64,000 bases of DNA. It comes from G963720475 sp963720475 (GTDB lineage: Bacteria > Actinomycetota > Thermoleophilia > Solirubrobacterales > Thermoleophilaceae). The stretch's first letter is position 1. The number at the start of each line of letters is the position of its first letter. Where the stretch lies: contig OY970394.1 in assembly GCA_963720475.1 (NCBI GenBank), forward strand, positions 682,001-746,000, written 5' to 3'. Position numbers and translations under genes: made by a program. Below, one piece after another: positions 16,388 through 25,358 of this stretch. The notes under the pieces are model-generated. The model saw nothing but the letters and a program-made list of their open reading frames with translations. It was not told the DNA's origin and searched no databases.

Positions 16388-16747
16388 ATGGCTGCACTAG
16401 AGGTGAAGAGCTTCGACTCGCCGGACGAGCGTCGCGAGTTCGAGGGCAAGGGCCACGCCGACGTCGTCAACATCGGCGGGCGAGTCGTGGGTAAGGCGGT
16501 ATTCGAACCTGGCTGGCGCTGGTCGGAGAACGTCAAGCCGATCGCGCAGACCGACTCGTGCCAGGTCTCGCACCTCGGCTACGTCATCTCGGGGCGGATG
16601 AAGGTGATCATGGACGACGGCAGCGAGGGCGAGGTCGGTCCGGGCGACGTGATGGCGATCCCACCCGGTCACGACGCAGAGGTAGTCGGCGACGAGCCCT
16701 GCGTTTCGCTCGACTTCGGCGAGTTCGGGGACTACGCAAAGCGCTGA
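16388..16747 (+). CDS. Cupin-domain protein
   Basis: A 119-aa single-domain cupin with the two cupin motifs recognisable: HLGYVISGRMKVIMDDG, and GPGDVMAIPPGHDAEVVGDE with a C-terminal strand. The fold usually binds a metal or small molecule; substrate unknown. Start ATG 16388 follows AGGAGG closely (an overlapping GTG at 16385 is less likely). It is monocistronic, with a strong hairpin immediately downstream. Confidence 0.82.
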   Translation: MAALEVKSFDSPDERREFEGKGHADVVNIGGRVVGKAVFEPGWRWSENVKPIAQTDSCQVSHLGYVISGRMKVIMDDGSEGEVGPGDVMAIPPGHDAEVVGDEPCVSLDFGEFGDYAKR

Positions 16748-16754
16748 GAGACCC

Positions 16755-16791
16755 CCATCAAGCTCGGTCGGAAACCGGCCGGGCTTGATGG
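16755..16791 (+). terminator. 17-bp hairpin terminator between cupin and ABC genes
   Basis: The arms 16755-16771 and 16775-16791 pair along all 17 positions (two as G-U wobbles in RNA) around an AAA loop. The hairpin lies 8 bp after the cupin stop codon and 18 bp before the ABC ATPase start. No T-run follows, which is common for terminators of high-GC actinobacteria. Confidence 0.75.
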
Positions 16792-16808
16792 TCGCCTAGT
16801 CTGGGGCG

Positions 16809-17699
16809 ATGGTCGCCATCGAGCTCCGGAACGTCGTCAAGCGCTTCGGCGAGATCACCGCCGTGAACGGGCTGGACCTGACGGTTCCGGCCGGAACCTG
16901 CCTCGGGCTGCTGGGGCCGAACGGCGCCGGGAAGTCCACGACGATGCGGCTCCTGACCGGTCAGGCGATCGCCGACAGCGGCGAGCTGCGCGTACTCGGC
17001 TACGAGCTCCCGCGCGACGCGAAGAGGGCGCGCGCCGAGATGGGGGTGGTCCCGCAGCTCGACAACCTCGACGTCGACGTCACGGTGCAGGACAACCTCG
17101 CGATGTTCGCCCGCCTCTACCGCGTCGAGGACGTTCCCGCGGCCGTCGATCGCGCGCTCGCACTCGCGCGCCTCACCGACCGCCGCACCGCGGCCGTGGA
17201 CGAGCTCTCCGGCGGGATGCGCCGGCGGCTGCTGCTGGCGCGCGGCCTCGTACACGAGCCGCAGCTGATCCTGCTCGACGAACCGACGGTCGGCCTCGAT
17301 CCCCAGATCCGCACCGAGCTTTGGACGCTCATCGGCGGGCTCCGCTCCGAGGGCGTGACGATTCTCATGTCCACGCACTACATCGAGGAGGCGGAGCGGC
17401 TCGCCGACGAGGTGGCCGTGATGTCGCACGGAGAGGTGCTCGCGCGCGGGCGGCCGTCCGAGCTGATCACCGAGCACGCCGGGCGTGAGACCGCCGAGGT
17501 CTACGGGCCGCCCGACCATCTCGCCGAAGCCCGCGCCAAGGCCGAAGCCGGGGGCCTCAGGGTCCGGCCCGCCGGACCGGCGGTCGCGATCGTGGGCGCC
17601 GAGCGCGCGCAGAACGGCGTCGTGCCCGAGGACGCGGTGCGCCGTGCCGCCTCGCTGGAGGATGTCTTCGTCATGCTCACGGGCGAGGAGGCCGAGTGA
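16809..17699 (+). CDS. ABC transporter ATP-binding protein (DrrA/NodI-like)
   Basis: The 296-aa ATPase subunit of an ABC-2 type exporter. Walker A is GPNGAGKSTT, the signature is LSGGMRRRLLLARGL, Walker B is LILLDEPTVGLDP, and the H-loop is MSTHYIEEAERLAD. A ~70-residue C-terminal extension matches the DrrA/NodI branch. It couples ATP hydrolysis to export by the permease encoded next, with which it overlaps by 4 bp (GTGA). Substrate unknown; relatives export drugs, polysaccharide or lipids. Confidence 0.93.
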   Translation: MVAIELRNVVKRFGEITAVNGLDLTVPAGTCLGLLGPNGAGKSTTMRLLTGQAIADSGELRVLGYELPRDAKRARAEMGVVPQLDNLDVDVTVQDNLAMFARLYRVEDVPAAVDRALALARLTDRRTAAVDELSGGMRRRLLLARGLVHEPQLILLDEPTVGLDPQIRTELWTLIGGLRSEGVTILMSTHYIEEAERLADEVAVMSHGEVLARGRPSELITEHAGRETAEVYGPPDHLAEARAKAEAGGLRVRPAGPAVAIVGAERAQNGVVPEDAVRRAASLEDVFVMLTGEEAE

Positions 17700-18502
17700 G
17701 CGCTCCGGCGGTCGCCCCGACACGCGAGGTGAAGATCCGTCGCCTCGACCCGGCTGCGATCGGCGGCGTGATGGGACGTGAGGTGGCGAACTTCCGCACC
17801 TTCTGGCGCTCGACGACTTTTTCGAGCGTGCTCGAGCCGATCGTCTACCTGCTCGCGTTCGGGCTCGGCCTCGGCGCGACGATCGTGGACAAGGTGGACG
17901 GGCTCGAGTACGTCGAGTTCGTCGGCACGGGGATGGTCGCAACGGCGGTGATCTTCGCCAGTGCGCTGCCGGCGATGTACGGCACCTACGTCAAGCACCA
18001 TTTCCAGCGCACCTACGACGCGATCCTCGCCGCGCCCGTCGACGTCGAGGAAATCGTCACCGCGGAGATGCTCTGGATCGGGGTCCGCGCCGGGTTCTAC
18101 GGCTGCTTCCCGCTGATCGTCGCGATGGCCTTCGGGCTCGACCCGGCGGCGGGGATGCTGCTCGTGCCGGTGTTCTGTTTCGTCACCGCGCTCGCCTTTG
18201 CGGCTTTCGGGATCGCCGTCGCCGCGAGCGTCGAGAAGATCGACCAGTTCAGCTACGTGACCACGCTGTTCGTCACGCCGCTGTTCCTCGTCGCCGGCAC
18301 GTTCTTCCCGATCGACTCGCTGCCCGAAGGGGTGCAGGCGGCTGCAAACCTGAACCCGTTGCACCATCTCGTCGAGTTGGTGCGCCACGCGAGCTTCGGC
18401 TACGAGTGGCTGGACGTCGCGCGCTTCGCGCTCCTGACCGGTCTCGCCTTTGCACTCTGGCGACTCGCGGTGAGGCGGATGACGCGCCGGCTGGTGGACT
18501 GA
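17696..18502 (+). CDS. ABC-2 type permease (DrrB/NodJ-like)
   Basis: A 268-aa integral membrane subunit with about six hydrophobic segments and the ABC-2 signature region LFLVAGTFFPIDSLPEGVQ followed by NLNPLHHLVELVR. GTG 17696 overlaps the stop codon of the ATPase gene, so the pair is translationally coupled and forms one exporter. The FGLGLGATI segment after the first helix matches NodJ-type permeases. Confidence 0.92.
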   Translation: MSAPAVAPTREVKIRRLDPAAIGGVMGREVANFRTFWRSTTFSSVLEPIVYLLAFGLGLGATIVDKVDGLEYVEFVGTGMVATAVIFASALPAMYGTYVKHHFQRTYDAILAAPVDVEEIVTAEMLWIGVRAGFYGCFPLIVAMAFGLDPAAGMLLVPVFCFVTALAFAAFGIAVAASVEKIDQFSYVTTLFVTPLFLVAGTFFPIDSLPEGVQAAANLNPLHHLVELVRHASFGYEWLDVARFALLTGLAFALWRLAVRRMTRRLVD

Positions 18503-18503
18503 T

Positions 18504-19112
18504 TTGGGCGATCTCGTCGCGCTGACCCCCGATCTCCACCGTGGGGCGGCGACCGTCTACGCGGATGCCTTCATCGACGATCCGGGGTGGGTCGCGGTCG
18601 GACCCGCCAGGCGGCGGGCGCGGTGGCGCTACATCTACCGCCTCTGCCTCGGCACGATCAGGGTCTGCGAGCGCTGGCTCGGGCCGTCGTGGTGCGCGGT
18701 CGAGAACGACGAGGTCGTCGCCTCGCTGGCGTGCGCGGCGCCCGGCAGCTGGCCGCCGCCGCGGCTTTGGTCCGCGTGCTACATGGGAAGCGGCCCGCTG
18801 CTCGCCGGCCCGGCAACGCTGAAGCGGTCGCTGCGGGCGGAGGCGATCTACGAGGAGCACCATCCCGAGTACGACCACTTCCTCGTCTTCATGCTCGCGG
18901 TGACGCCCTCCCACCAGCGCGCCGGGGTCGGGCGCCGGCTGCTGACGAAGGCGCTCGAACACGCCGACCGCGACGGCGTGCCGGCGTACCTGTGGACCGC
19001 GAATCCGGCGAACCCGCCCTACTACCGCTCGTACGGGTTCGAGGCGTTCGCCGAGCAGGACGTCTGCGGCGCAACGAACTGGTTCATGGAGCGCCCGGCG
19101 CGCGAGCCGTAG
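18504..19112 (+). CDS. GNAT-family N-acetyltransferase
   Basis: A 202-aa acetyltransferase. The acetyl-CoA binding motif A is LAVTPSHQRAGVGRRLLTKA, followed by YLWTANPANPPYYRSYGFEA, typical of GNAT strands 5-6. Acceptor unknown. TTG 18504 gives the complete N-terminal strand and lies just after the permease stop, so it may be the third gene of the ABC operon. That could mean resistance or modification of the exported compound, but only by position. Confidence 0.85.
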   Translation: MGDLVALTPDLHRGAATVYADAFIDDPGWVAVGPARRRARWRYIYRLCLGTIRVCERWLGPSWCAVENDEVVASLACAAPGSWPPPRLWSACYMGSGPLLAGPATLKRSLRAEAIYEEHHPEYDHFLVFMLAVTPSHQRAGVGRRLLTKALEHADRDGVPAYLWTANPANPPYYRSYGFEAFAEQDVCGATNWFMERPAREP

Positions 19113-19116
19113 AGAG

Positions 19117-19932
19117 CTAGGACGAGACGGTCGCCGGCGCGCGGTCGACGAACTTCGGCGGCTCGCCGCTCATGCCGGCGGCGATCGCGGCCAGCTGATT
19201 CTCCGAGCCGATCAGCTCGAGCTGGAGCTCGGTCTCGAGCTCGAGGCCCTCCTCGACCGGTGCGTTCCAGCTGGTGTCGTAGAGGCGCTTGCCCGCACGC
19301 ACCGCATCGGGCGAGCGCTGGGCGATCTCATCGGCGAGCTCACGCGCCGCGGCAGCCGGGTCGTCGGCGAGGTGGGTTACGAGCCCGAGCTCGGCCGCCT
19401 CCTCGCCGCTCAGCGTGCGCGCCGTCCAGGTGAGCTCCTTCGCGACGTCGATCGGCACGAGCCGCGGCAGCGTCGATGTGATGCCCATGTCAGGGATCAG
19501 CCCCCAGTGCGTCTCGCGGATCGACAGCTTCGAGTCGGGAGTCGCAAAGCGGATGTCGGCGCCGAGCGCGATCTGGAGCCCGCCGCCGAAGCAGTTGCCG
19601 TGGATCGCGCAGATCACCGGCGCCGGGACGTCGATCCAGTCGGTCGCAGCCTTCTGCGGGCGGTTCGACCGCTCGCCAGGCTCGCGCGCTAGCTGCTCCT
19701 GGATCGAGCCCTCGCCGGGCGCCATCGAGCCGAGGTCGAGGCCGGAGCAGAAGCTCTTTCCCTCGCCGCGCAGAACGACCGCGCGCACGCCCTCGGCGGC
19801 GCTCACCTCCGCCGCCGCCTCGAGGATCGCGGCGAACATCGGCCCGTCGAGGGCGTTGTGCTTCTCGGGGCGCGTCAGGACCACATCGGCGACGTGGTCG
19901 GCGATCTCGACGCTTACGCGCTGCTCGCTCAC
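19117..19932 (-). CDS. Enoyl-CoA hydratase/isomerase (crotonase) family protein
   Basis: A 271-aa crotonase-fold protein. The oxyanion-hole segments are GEGKSFCSGLDL and IHGNCFGGGLQIALGADI, and the active-site helix is IRETHWGLIPDMG. Classical hydratases have two catalytic glutamates; here the region around ETHWGLIPD retains one, so hydratase, isomerase or another crotonase reaction remains possible. The acyl-CoA substrate is unknown. It is convergent with the GNAT gene and lies just downstream of pyrE on the same strand. Confidence 0.87.
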   Translation of the reverse strand: MSEQRVSVEIADHVADVVLTRPEKHNALDGPMFAAILEAAAEVSAAEGVRAVVLRGEGKSFCSGLDLGSMAPGEGSIQEQLAREPGERSNRPQKAATDWIDVPAPVICAIHGNCFGGGLQIALGADIRFATPDSKLSIRETHWGLIPDMGITSTLPRLVPIDVAKELTWTARTLSGEEAAELGLVTHLADDPAAAARELADEIAQRSPDAVRAGKRLYDTSWNAPVEEGLELETELQLELIGSENQLAAIAAGMSGEPPKFVDRAPATVSS

Positions 19933-19957
19933 GTCGACATCCTATGCGGCTCCGCGC

Positions 19958-20506
19958 TCACGCCTCCGGGCGGTCCGGGTAGACGTCGTCGATCGTGGTC
20001 AGCGGGACGTAGGGGGCACCCGCGGCCGCTTCGATCGCGGCCGCGCCGCCGGCGAGGCGGTCGAGCACGCTGACGACGCCTGCAACCGCGAGCCCCTCCT
20101 CACGGATCCGCTCGATCGCCTCGACCGTCGAGCCACCTGAGGTGACGACGTCCTCGACCACCAGGCAACGCTCGCCGGGCTCGAGCTCGGGCCCCTCGAT
20201 CCAGCGCTGAAGGCCATGCTGCTTGCGCTCCTTGCGGACGAAGAACGCCTTCACGTCGGCGCCCGCGGCGAGCGCGGCGCACGCGACCGGGTCGGCCCCC
20301 ATCGTCAGGCCGCCGACCGCCGTCGCCGCTCGCTCGGCAGCCTCCGAGGCGACGAGCTCCCCGAGCGCGGCGAACCCCTCGGGACGGAGGATCGCGCGCT
20401 TCGCGTCGACGTAGTAGGACGCCTTCGCCCCGCTCGTAAGCGTCACCTCGCCGATCACGAGCGCATGCTCGCGCAGCTCGGCGACCAGTCTCTCGCGGGC
20501 GTCCAC
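19958..20506 (-). CDS. pyrE: Orotate phosphoribosyltransferase
   Basis: This enzyme transfers PRPP to orotate to make orotidine 5'-monophosphate in pyrimidine synthesis. The 182-aa protein has the PRPP loop CLVVEDVVTSGGSTVEAI, the FFVRKERKQHG flexible loop and LTSGAKASYYVDAKRAIL at the N-terminus. Length and motif order are standard. No other pyr gene is in the window. It starts with GTG or ATG at 20506, close to the L,D-transpeptidase stop codon. Confidence 0.94.
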   Translation of the reverse strand: MDARERLVAELREHALVIGEVTLTSGAKASYYVDAKRAILRPEGFAALGELVASEAAERAATAVGGLTMGADPVACAALAAGADVKAFFVRKERKQHGLQRWIEGPELEPGERCLVVEDVVTSGGSTVEAIERIREEGLAVAGVVSVLDRLAGGAAAIEAAAGAPYVPLTTIDDVYPDRPEA

Positions 20507-20525
20507 CGCGCCGCAGGCTAACGGG

Positions 20526-21530
20526 CTAGCGGTAGCTGGCGATCGGGTCGCCGACGTCTATCCAGTCGAAGACACTGCGCGCCAGCGGGATCGGGATCCG
20601 CAGGCAGCCGTGGCTAGCGGGGTGAGTCGGCACTGACGGGTAACCGTGGATCGCGTAGCCGCGGATGAAGTAGCTCGAGTGGACCATCCCGCGCGCGTTC
20701 GTCCCCGGCGACTTCCGATAGAACTTGTAGCGGCCGAAGATCGTCGGGGTGGCCGAGGTTCCGGACGACGTGTAGAGGAGCCGCTCCGGCTTTCCGTAGC
20801 GGGCGAGCACGATCACCTGGCGCGACTTGTCGAACTCGACGTGCTTGCCCTTCGTGCCGCCCGTCTTCCACGCCTTCGGATAGCGCAGCTTGAAGCCGCC
20901 GCTGTGGCGGAACAGCTTCTCGAACACGTTGCGACCGGCGTAGCCCTCGCGACCCATGCCGTTGTAGTTGCGGAAAGCGGCGACCGCGAATCCGGTGGCG
21001 CGGTCGAAGCGGCCGCTGCTCGACTGGAGCGCGCCGACCTCGCGCAGGCCGGCCTGCAGCAGCCGCGCCCGCAGCCCGCCCGCGCCGCCGCCGACCTTCG
21101 GCGTCCGGATCGCCTTGAGGCGGTACTTGGCGGATGAGACCCCGGCGAGCTCCGGGGTCGCGACGTGCTCGGCCACAACTGTGTGCGACCCGGCCTCCGC
21201 CACCCGGAAGCCGACGTAGAACTCGCCCGAGCCGTCCTTGCGCTCGATCAGGCCGACCTCCTTGCGGACGACGCGCTTGCCGCCGCGGTTTACCTTCACC
21301 ACGACCTGCTGGCCCTTCACGTACGGGCGCAAGACGCCGCCGATGCGGACGTTCTGGCCTTTCAGCACATAGCGGTCGCGCCCATCCTTGAGGCCGCTGT
21401 CGGACGCGAGGCTGAGGCGGGGCTGGGAAGGCGTCGCGGCATCGTCGGCGCCGGGGGCTCCGCTCGCGGCGGGCGCCAAGGCCGCCGACAGGCCGGCAGC
21501 AACGACAAAGATCGAGGCCAGACGCTTCAT
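20526..21530 (-). CDS. Secreted L,D-transpeptidase (YkuD fold)
   Basis: A 334-aa exported cell-wall enzyme. A signal peptide (MKRLASIFVVAAGLSAALAP) is followed by a beta-rich domain (~40-130), a helical peptidoglycan-binding-like segment (LLQAGLREVGAL...YNGMGREGYAGRN), and the YkuD catalytic domain. The catalytic motif is HGYPSVPTHPASHGCLRIP with Cys in SHGCLR. It makes 3-3 peptide cross-links or attaches proteins to peptidoglycan. It acts outside the membrane. Confidence 0.93.
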   Translation of the reverse strand: MKRLASIFVVAAGLSAALAPAASGAPGADDAATPSQPRLSLASDSGLKDGRDRYVLKGQNVRIGGVLRPYVKGQQVVVKVNRGGKRVVRKEVGLIERKDGSGEFYVGFRVAEAGSHTVVAEHVATPELAGVSSAKYRLKAIRTPKVGGGAGGLRARLLQAGLREVGALQSSSGRFDRATGFAVAAFRNYNGMGREGYAGRNVFEKLFRHSGGFKLRYPKAWKTGGTKGKHVEFDKSRQVIVLARYGKPERLLYTSSGTSATPTIFGRYKFYRKSPGTNARGMVHSSYFIRGYAIHGYPSVPTHPASHGCLRIPIPLARSVFDWIDVGDPIASYR

Positions 21531-21542
21531 CTATGAGGAAGT

Positions 21543-22400
21543 TTAGGGAGCCGTGGCCGTTGTGACGCCAGAGCCCTTGCGCTCGGACGCAGGGATGAGG
21601 ATGCAGCCGGCGATCACCGCGATTCCGGTGGGGATAGCAACCTCGGGCGCGTCGGCGCCGAACGTGTACGCGAGCATGTTCTGGAGCGCGTGGAGCGCGA
21701 TGCACGGATACAGCGAGCCCGTGCGCTCGTAGAGCAGGCAGAGGACGAACCCCAGGAACGCGAGCGGCGCGGCGGCCTCCGCGCCGGTCGGAACGTGAAC
21801 GGCACCGAAGAGGACGCCGACGAAGAGCGCGGCGAGCACCACGGGCAGCCGCCGGCGCAGCGCGGTGTAGAGGAAGCCGCGGAAGAAGAACTCTTCGACC
21901 ACCGGCGCGACGCCGACGACCATCACCCCGACGAGGATGAGCGAGAGCCTGCTGTCCTCCGCGCCGAGGTCCTCGAGCGTCGTCTGCTCCTGGTCGGAGC
22001 CGATGATGCCCGCGTAGATGACGACGAAGATGATGTAGACGAGGTAGGTCAGCGCCGACCATCCGACGGCCGGCCAGAAGCGCGTCGGCCGCAGGCCGAA
22101 CTGCCAGCCGCGCGGGCGCGCGACGAACGCCGCCATGCCGAGCGCGACCGCGACCAGCAGGGCGTCCTGGACGACGGTTCCGAAGATGTTGAGCCCCGGC
22201 GACGGGTCGGACAGGTTCTGCCCGGTGACCCCGGCGGCGATCGCGAACAGCGTCCCGCCGACCACCAGCACCGAGACGACGGCGGCCCCGAAGCCCGCCA
22301 GTCCGAACCACCACGGCCAGGCGGGCTGGCGCCGCACGCCCGCGGGCAGCTCCGGCGGGTCGGGAGGCGGCAGGTGCGCGTAGTCGAAGCGGTAGCTCAT
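21543..22400 (-). CDS. CPBP-family intramembrane metalloprotease (CAAX-like)
   Basis: A 285-aa membrane protein with about eight hydrophobic segments. The motifs are EEFFFRGFLYTALRR (EExxxR), GAVHVPTG with a metal-binding His, and IALHALQNMLAY with a second His. Family members cleave within membranes or act as Abi/immunity proteins; the substrate here is unknown. It overlaps the start of the downstream gene's operon partner: its ATG at 22400 overlaps the HAD gene stop by 4 bp. Confidence 0.88.
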   Translation of the reverse strand: MSYRFDYAHLPPPDPPELPAGVRRQPAWPWWFGLAGFGAAVVSVLVVGGTLFAIAAGVTGQNLSDPSPGLNIFGTVVQDALLVAVALGMAAFVARPRGWQFGLRPTRFWPAVGWSALTYLVYIIFVVIYAGIIGSDQEQTTLEDLGAEDSRLSLILVGVMVVGVAPVVEEFFFRGFLYTALRRRLPVVLAALFVGVLFGAVHVPTGAEAAAPLAFLGFVLCLLYERTGSLYPCIALHALQNMLAYTFGADAPEVAIPTGIAVIAGCILIPASERKGSGVTTATAP

Positions 22401-23110
22401 CGGGGCGGGAAGACTAGGGTCGAAAGCTCGTCGAGGCTTCCCACGACCGCAGCGTCCACGTCCGGCGGGGTCGCGCCTGAGCGCGCCAGCAGCGCCGCGT
22501 CGATCCCGGCGGCACGCGCTCCCTCGACGTCGTTGACGGGCGAGTCGCCGACGTGGAGCGCCTCCGAAGGCGCCGCCCCGACGAGCTCGAGCGCTTTGAC
22601 GAAGGGCGCCGGGTCGGGCTTCGCCGCGCCGACGACGGCCGAAGCGACGGCGCCGTCGAGCGCGTCCAGCAGGCCGAGCGATCCGAGCACGTCCTCGAGC
22701 GAGCAGTCCCAGTTGCTCACGGCCACGATGCGGACACCGCCTGCGCGGAGCTCTGCAAGCGCCGGCAGCGCATCGTCGAACGCGGTGAACCGGAGCGCAG
22801 CAAGCATCACTTCGCGCGCGAGCCCGGGATCGAGCGCGTCGCCGCCCGGGAGCGCGGCCCGCATCGCCTCAGCGCACGACGTGCGGAGCGCTTCGAGCGA
22901 CTCGCGGTCGCGGCCCTCGAGCTGATGGGCGAGGTAATGCCGGATCTCGGCCGCAACGGCGACCTCGGCTTCGGCCTCCGTCACCTCGTGTCCCCGCGCA
23001 CGCAGCTGATCGCGCAGGGCGGGCGCGGGCGGCTCTAACCGCACGAGCGTGCCGAGCGCGTCGATCAGGACCGCCCGGTAACGACCTCGCCGCGCCGCTT
23101 TGCCACCCAC
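22397..23110 (-). CDS. HAD-superfamily hydrolase
   Basis: A ~237-aa haloacid-dehalogenase-fold phosphatase. Motif I is VLIDALGTLVRL, motif II is IVAVSNWDCSLEDVL, motif III lysine is in GAAKPDPAPFVKAL, and motif IV is HVGDSPVNDVEGARAAG. The substrate is probably a small phosphometabolite. The frame is open to an ATG at 23203, but that extension would fill the whole divergent promoter gap before the PBP gene and has low-complexity sequence; GTG 23110 is preferred. The cap domain is helical and lies after motif I. Confidence 0.84.
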   Translation of the reverse strand: MGGKAARRGRYRAVLIDALGTLVRLEPPAPALRDQLRARGHEVTEAEAEVAVAAEIRHYLAHQLEGRDRESLEALRTSCAEAMRAALPGGDALDPGLAREVMLAALRFTAFDDALPALAELRAGGVRIVAVSNWDCSLEDVLGSLGLLDALDGAVASAVVGAAKPDPAPFVKALELVGAAPSEALHVGDSPVNDVEGARAAGIDAALLARSGATPPDVDAAVVGSLDELSTLVFPPR

Positions 23111-23217
23111 CTTCCGAAATCCTAAGGTCGAGTCTTTATCCTCTTCCCGAGGCCCTGCAGTGACCCGCCCCGGCGCGGCGCGCGCATATCCGGGCAGCGG
23201 CACCAGAACACCTCCCG

Positions 23218-25345
23218 ATGAGCTACCGGCAGCGAAAGCAGCGACGCCAGCGACGACGCTCGCGCAACGGCCTCTTTTTGACGGTTGGACTCGTCGGCGG
23301 CATCGTCGGGCTCGCCGTGCTCGGTCTCGTCGGCTACGTCGTCGGCGTTGCCGCGAGCGTCCACATCGACGACCTCAAGCCGATCGACAAGGGCCGCAGC
23401 TCGGAGGTCTTCGCTGCGGACGGCTCGCGCCTCGGCTACGTCCAGTCGGACGAGATCCGCACCGTGCTGCCGTGGAAGGACATGACCCAGCAGGTGCGCG
23501 ACGCGACGGTCGCGATCGAGGACCGCCGCTTCTACAAGCACCAGGGCGTGGATTACGGCGCGATCATCCGCGCGGCCGTGCGCAACATCGAGTCGGGCAA
23601 GACGGTCGAGGGTGGCTCGACGATCACCCAGCAGCTCGTCCGCGCGCTCTACATCAAGGACCCGAAGCGGAACTTCGAGCGCAAGATCAAGGAGGCGAAG
23701 CTCGCATCCGAGCTCGAGCAGCGCCACACGAAGAAGTGGATTCTCAAGGAGTACCTCAACTCCGTTCCCTACGGCACGATCGCCGGGCGCACCGCGATCG
23801 GGATCGAGGCAGCCGCCGAGACCTTCTACTCGAAGCACGCGCGTGAGCTCGACCTGCACGAGGCCGCGCTGCTCGCGGGCCTTCCGCAGGCGCCTTCGGA
23901 GTTCAACCCCTTCCGCAACCCGACGGCCGCGCTCGAGCGCCGCAACGAGGTCCTCAACGAGATGGTCAAGAGCAAGTTCGTCACCCGCGCGGAGGCCGAC
24001 GCCGCCGCCGCGAAGGGGCTCGACCTCAAGCGCGGTACTCGCTACACCGAACGGCGCGAGCCATACTTCTTCGACTTCGTCGAGGAGCAGCTGATCGAGC
24101 GCTACGGCGTCGGGGTCTACCGCCGCGGCGGGCTCAAGATCCATACGACGATCGATCCGAACCTCCAGAAGGCCGGCCGTCAGGCGATCCGCAACTCGCT
24201 CTACTACAAGGACGACCCGTCGTCGGCGATCGTCTCGATCGATCCCCACAACGGCTACATCAAGGCGATGGCGTCGAGCGGCACCTACAACGACCGCACG
24301 TTCAACCTCGCCGCGCAGGGCCACCGCCAGCCGGGCTCGGCGTTCAAGACCTTCGTGCTCGTGACGGCGATCCGCGAGGGGATCAACCCGAACAGCACGA
24401 CGTACGTCGTCGAAGCCGCTGTCGCTGAACGTCCCCGGCTACGGCCCGTGGAACGTGAAGACCTACGGCAACACGTACGGCGGCTCGATGAACCTCGTCG
24501 AGGCGACGATCAAATCGGACAACACCGTCTACGCGCAGCTCGATATCGACCTCGGCCCCGAGAAGGTCAAGGAGACCGCGAAGATGATGGGGATCACGAC
24601 GGAGCTCGACGGGATCCCGTCCGAGGGCCTCGGCGGTCTGCGGCTCGGCGTCTCCCCGCTCGAGATGGCGAACGCGTACGCGACCCTCGCCGCGGGCGGC
24701 AAGCGCCACAAGCCGATCGCGATCAAGCGCGTCGAGTTCCCCGACGGCAAGTCCGAGAACCTCGGCGAGCCCAGCTCCAAGCGCGTCTTCTCCGACGGCA
24801 TCGCCTACGAGACGACGAAGATCCTCCAGCAGAACGTCCAGCGCGGCACGGGGACGAAGGCCAACATCGGCTGCCCTGTCGCCGGCAAGACGGGGACGAC
24901 CGACAACTTCAACGACGCGTGGTTCGTCGGCTACACCCCCGACCTCGCGACGTCGGTCTGGGTGGGCTACCCGAACGCGCTGACCGAGATGCGCGCGGTC
25001 CACGGGATCAGCGTCGCGGGCGGAACCTTCCCGACCGAGATCTGGGGCTCGTACATGGGGACCGCGAAGGGCGCAGACTGCAGGTCCTTCCCGCCACCGA
25101 ACGAGCCCGCCAGCTTCTCCCCGTTCTTCGGGCGCCACGCGACGACGGGGCGCAGCTATGACCGCAGCTACGGCGGCCAGGGGACGGGCGGCACGGGCGA
25201 CAACTCGGCCGGCGGCCAGGACTATCGCGGCTACGACCCGCGCCTGTACGAAGCCCCGCCGCAGCAGGCGCCCGCGCCCACCCCTTCGCCTTCGCCGACT
25301 CCGGACGGCGGCGGCACCGGCGGCCAGGGCCAGGACGGTCAGTAG
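23218..25345 (+). pseudogene. Class A penicillin-binding protein (PBP1A-like), frameshifted
   Basis: Class A PBPs polymerise and cross-link peptidoglycan. The first frame encodes the cytoplasmic tail, membrane helix (~20-45), glycosyltransferase domain (VAIEDRRFYKHQGVDYGAII; EGGSTITQQLVRALY) and the transpeptidase serine motif GSAFKTF (Ser374). The reading then moves one frame at about 24406-24410. The second frame continues with SKPLSLNVPGYGPWN, the SxN motif KSDNTVYAQ, and the KTG motif AGKTGTTDNFND. The C-terminal tail is Gly/Pro/Gln rich. One extra base after TACGT restores a ~708-aa protein. Cause may be a sequencing or assembly error, a real mutation, or recoding. Confidence 0.88.
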
Positions 25346-25358
25346 CCCGGACGCAGCT

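Noticed and set aside
16743..16800. CTGAGA near the cupin stop as part of a TPP riboswitch
   Set aside because: No other TPP-riboswitch element follows, and the downstream gene is an ABC ATPase; the sequence is explained by the stop codon and the terminator hairpin.
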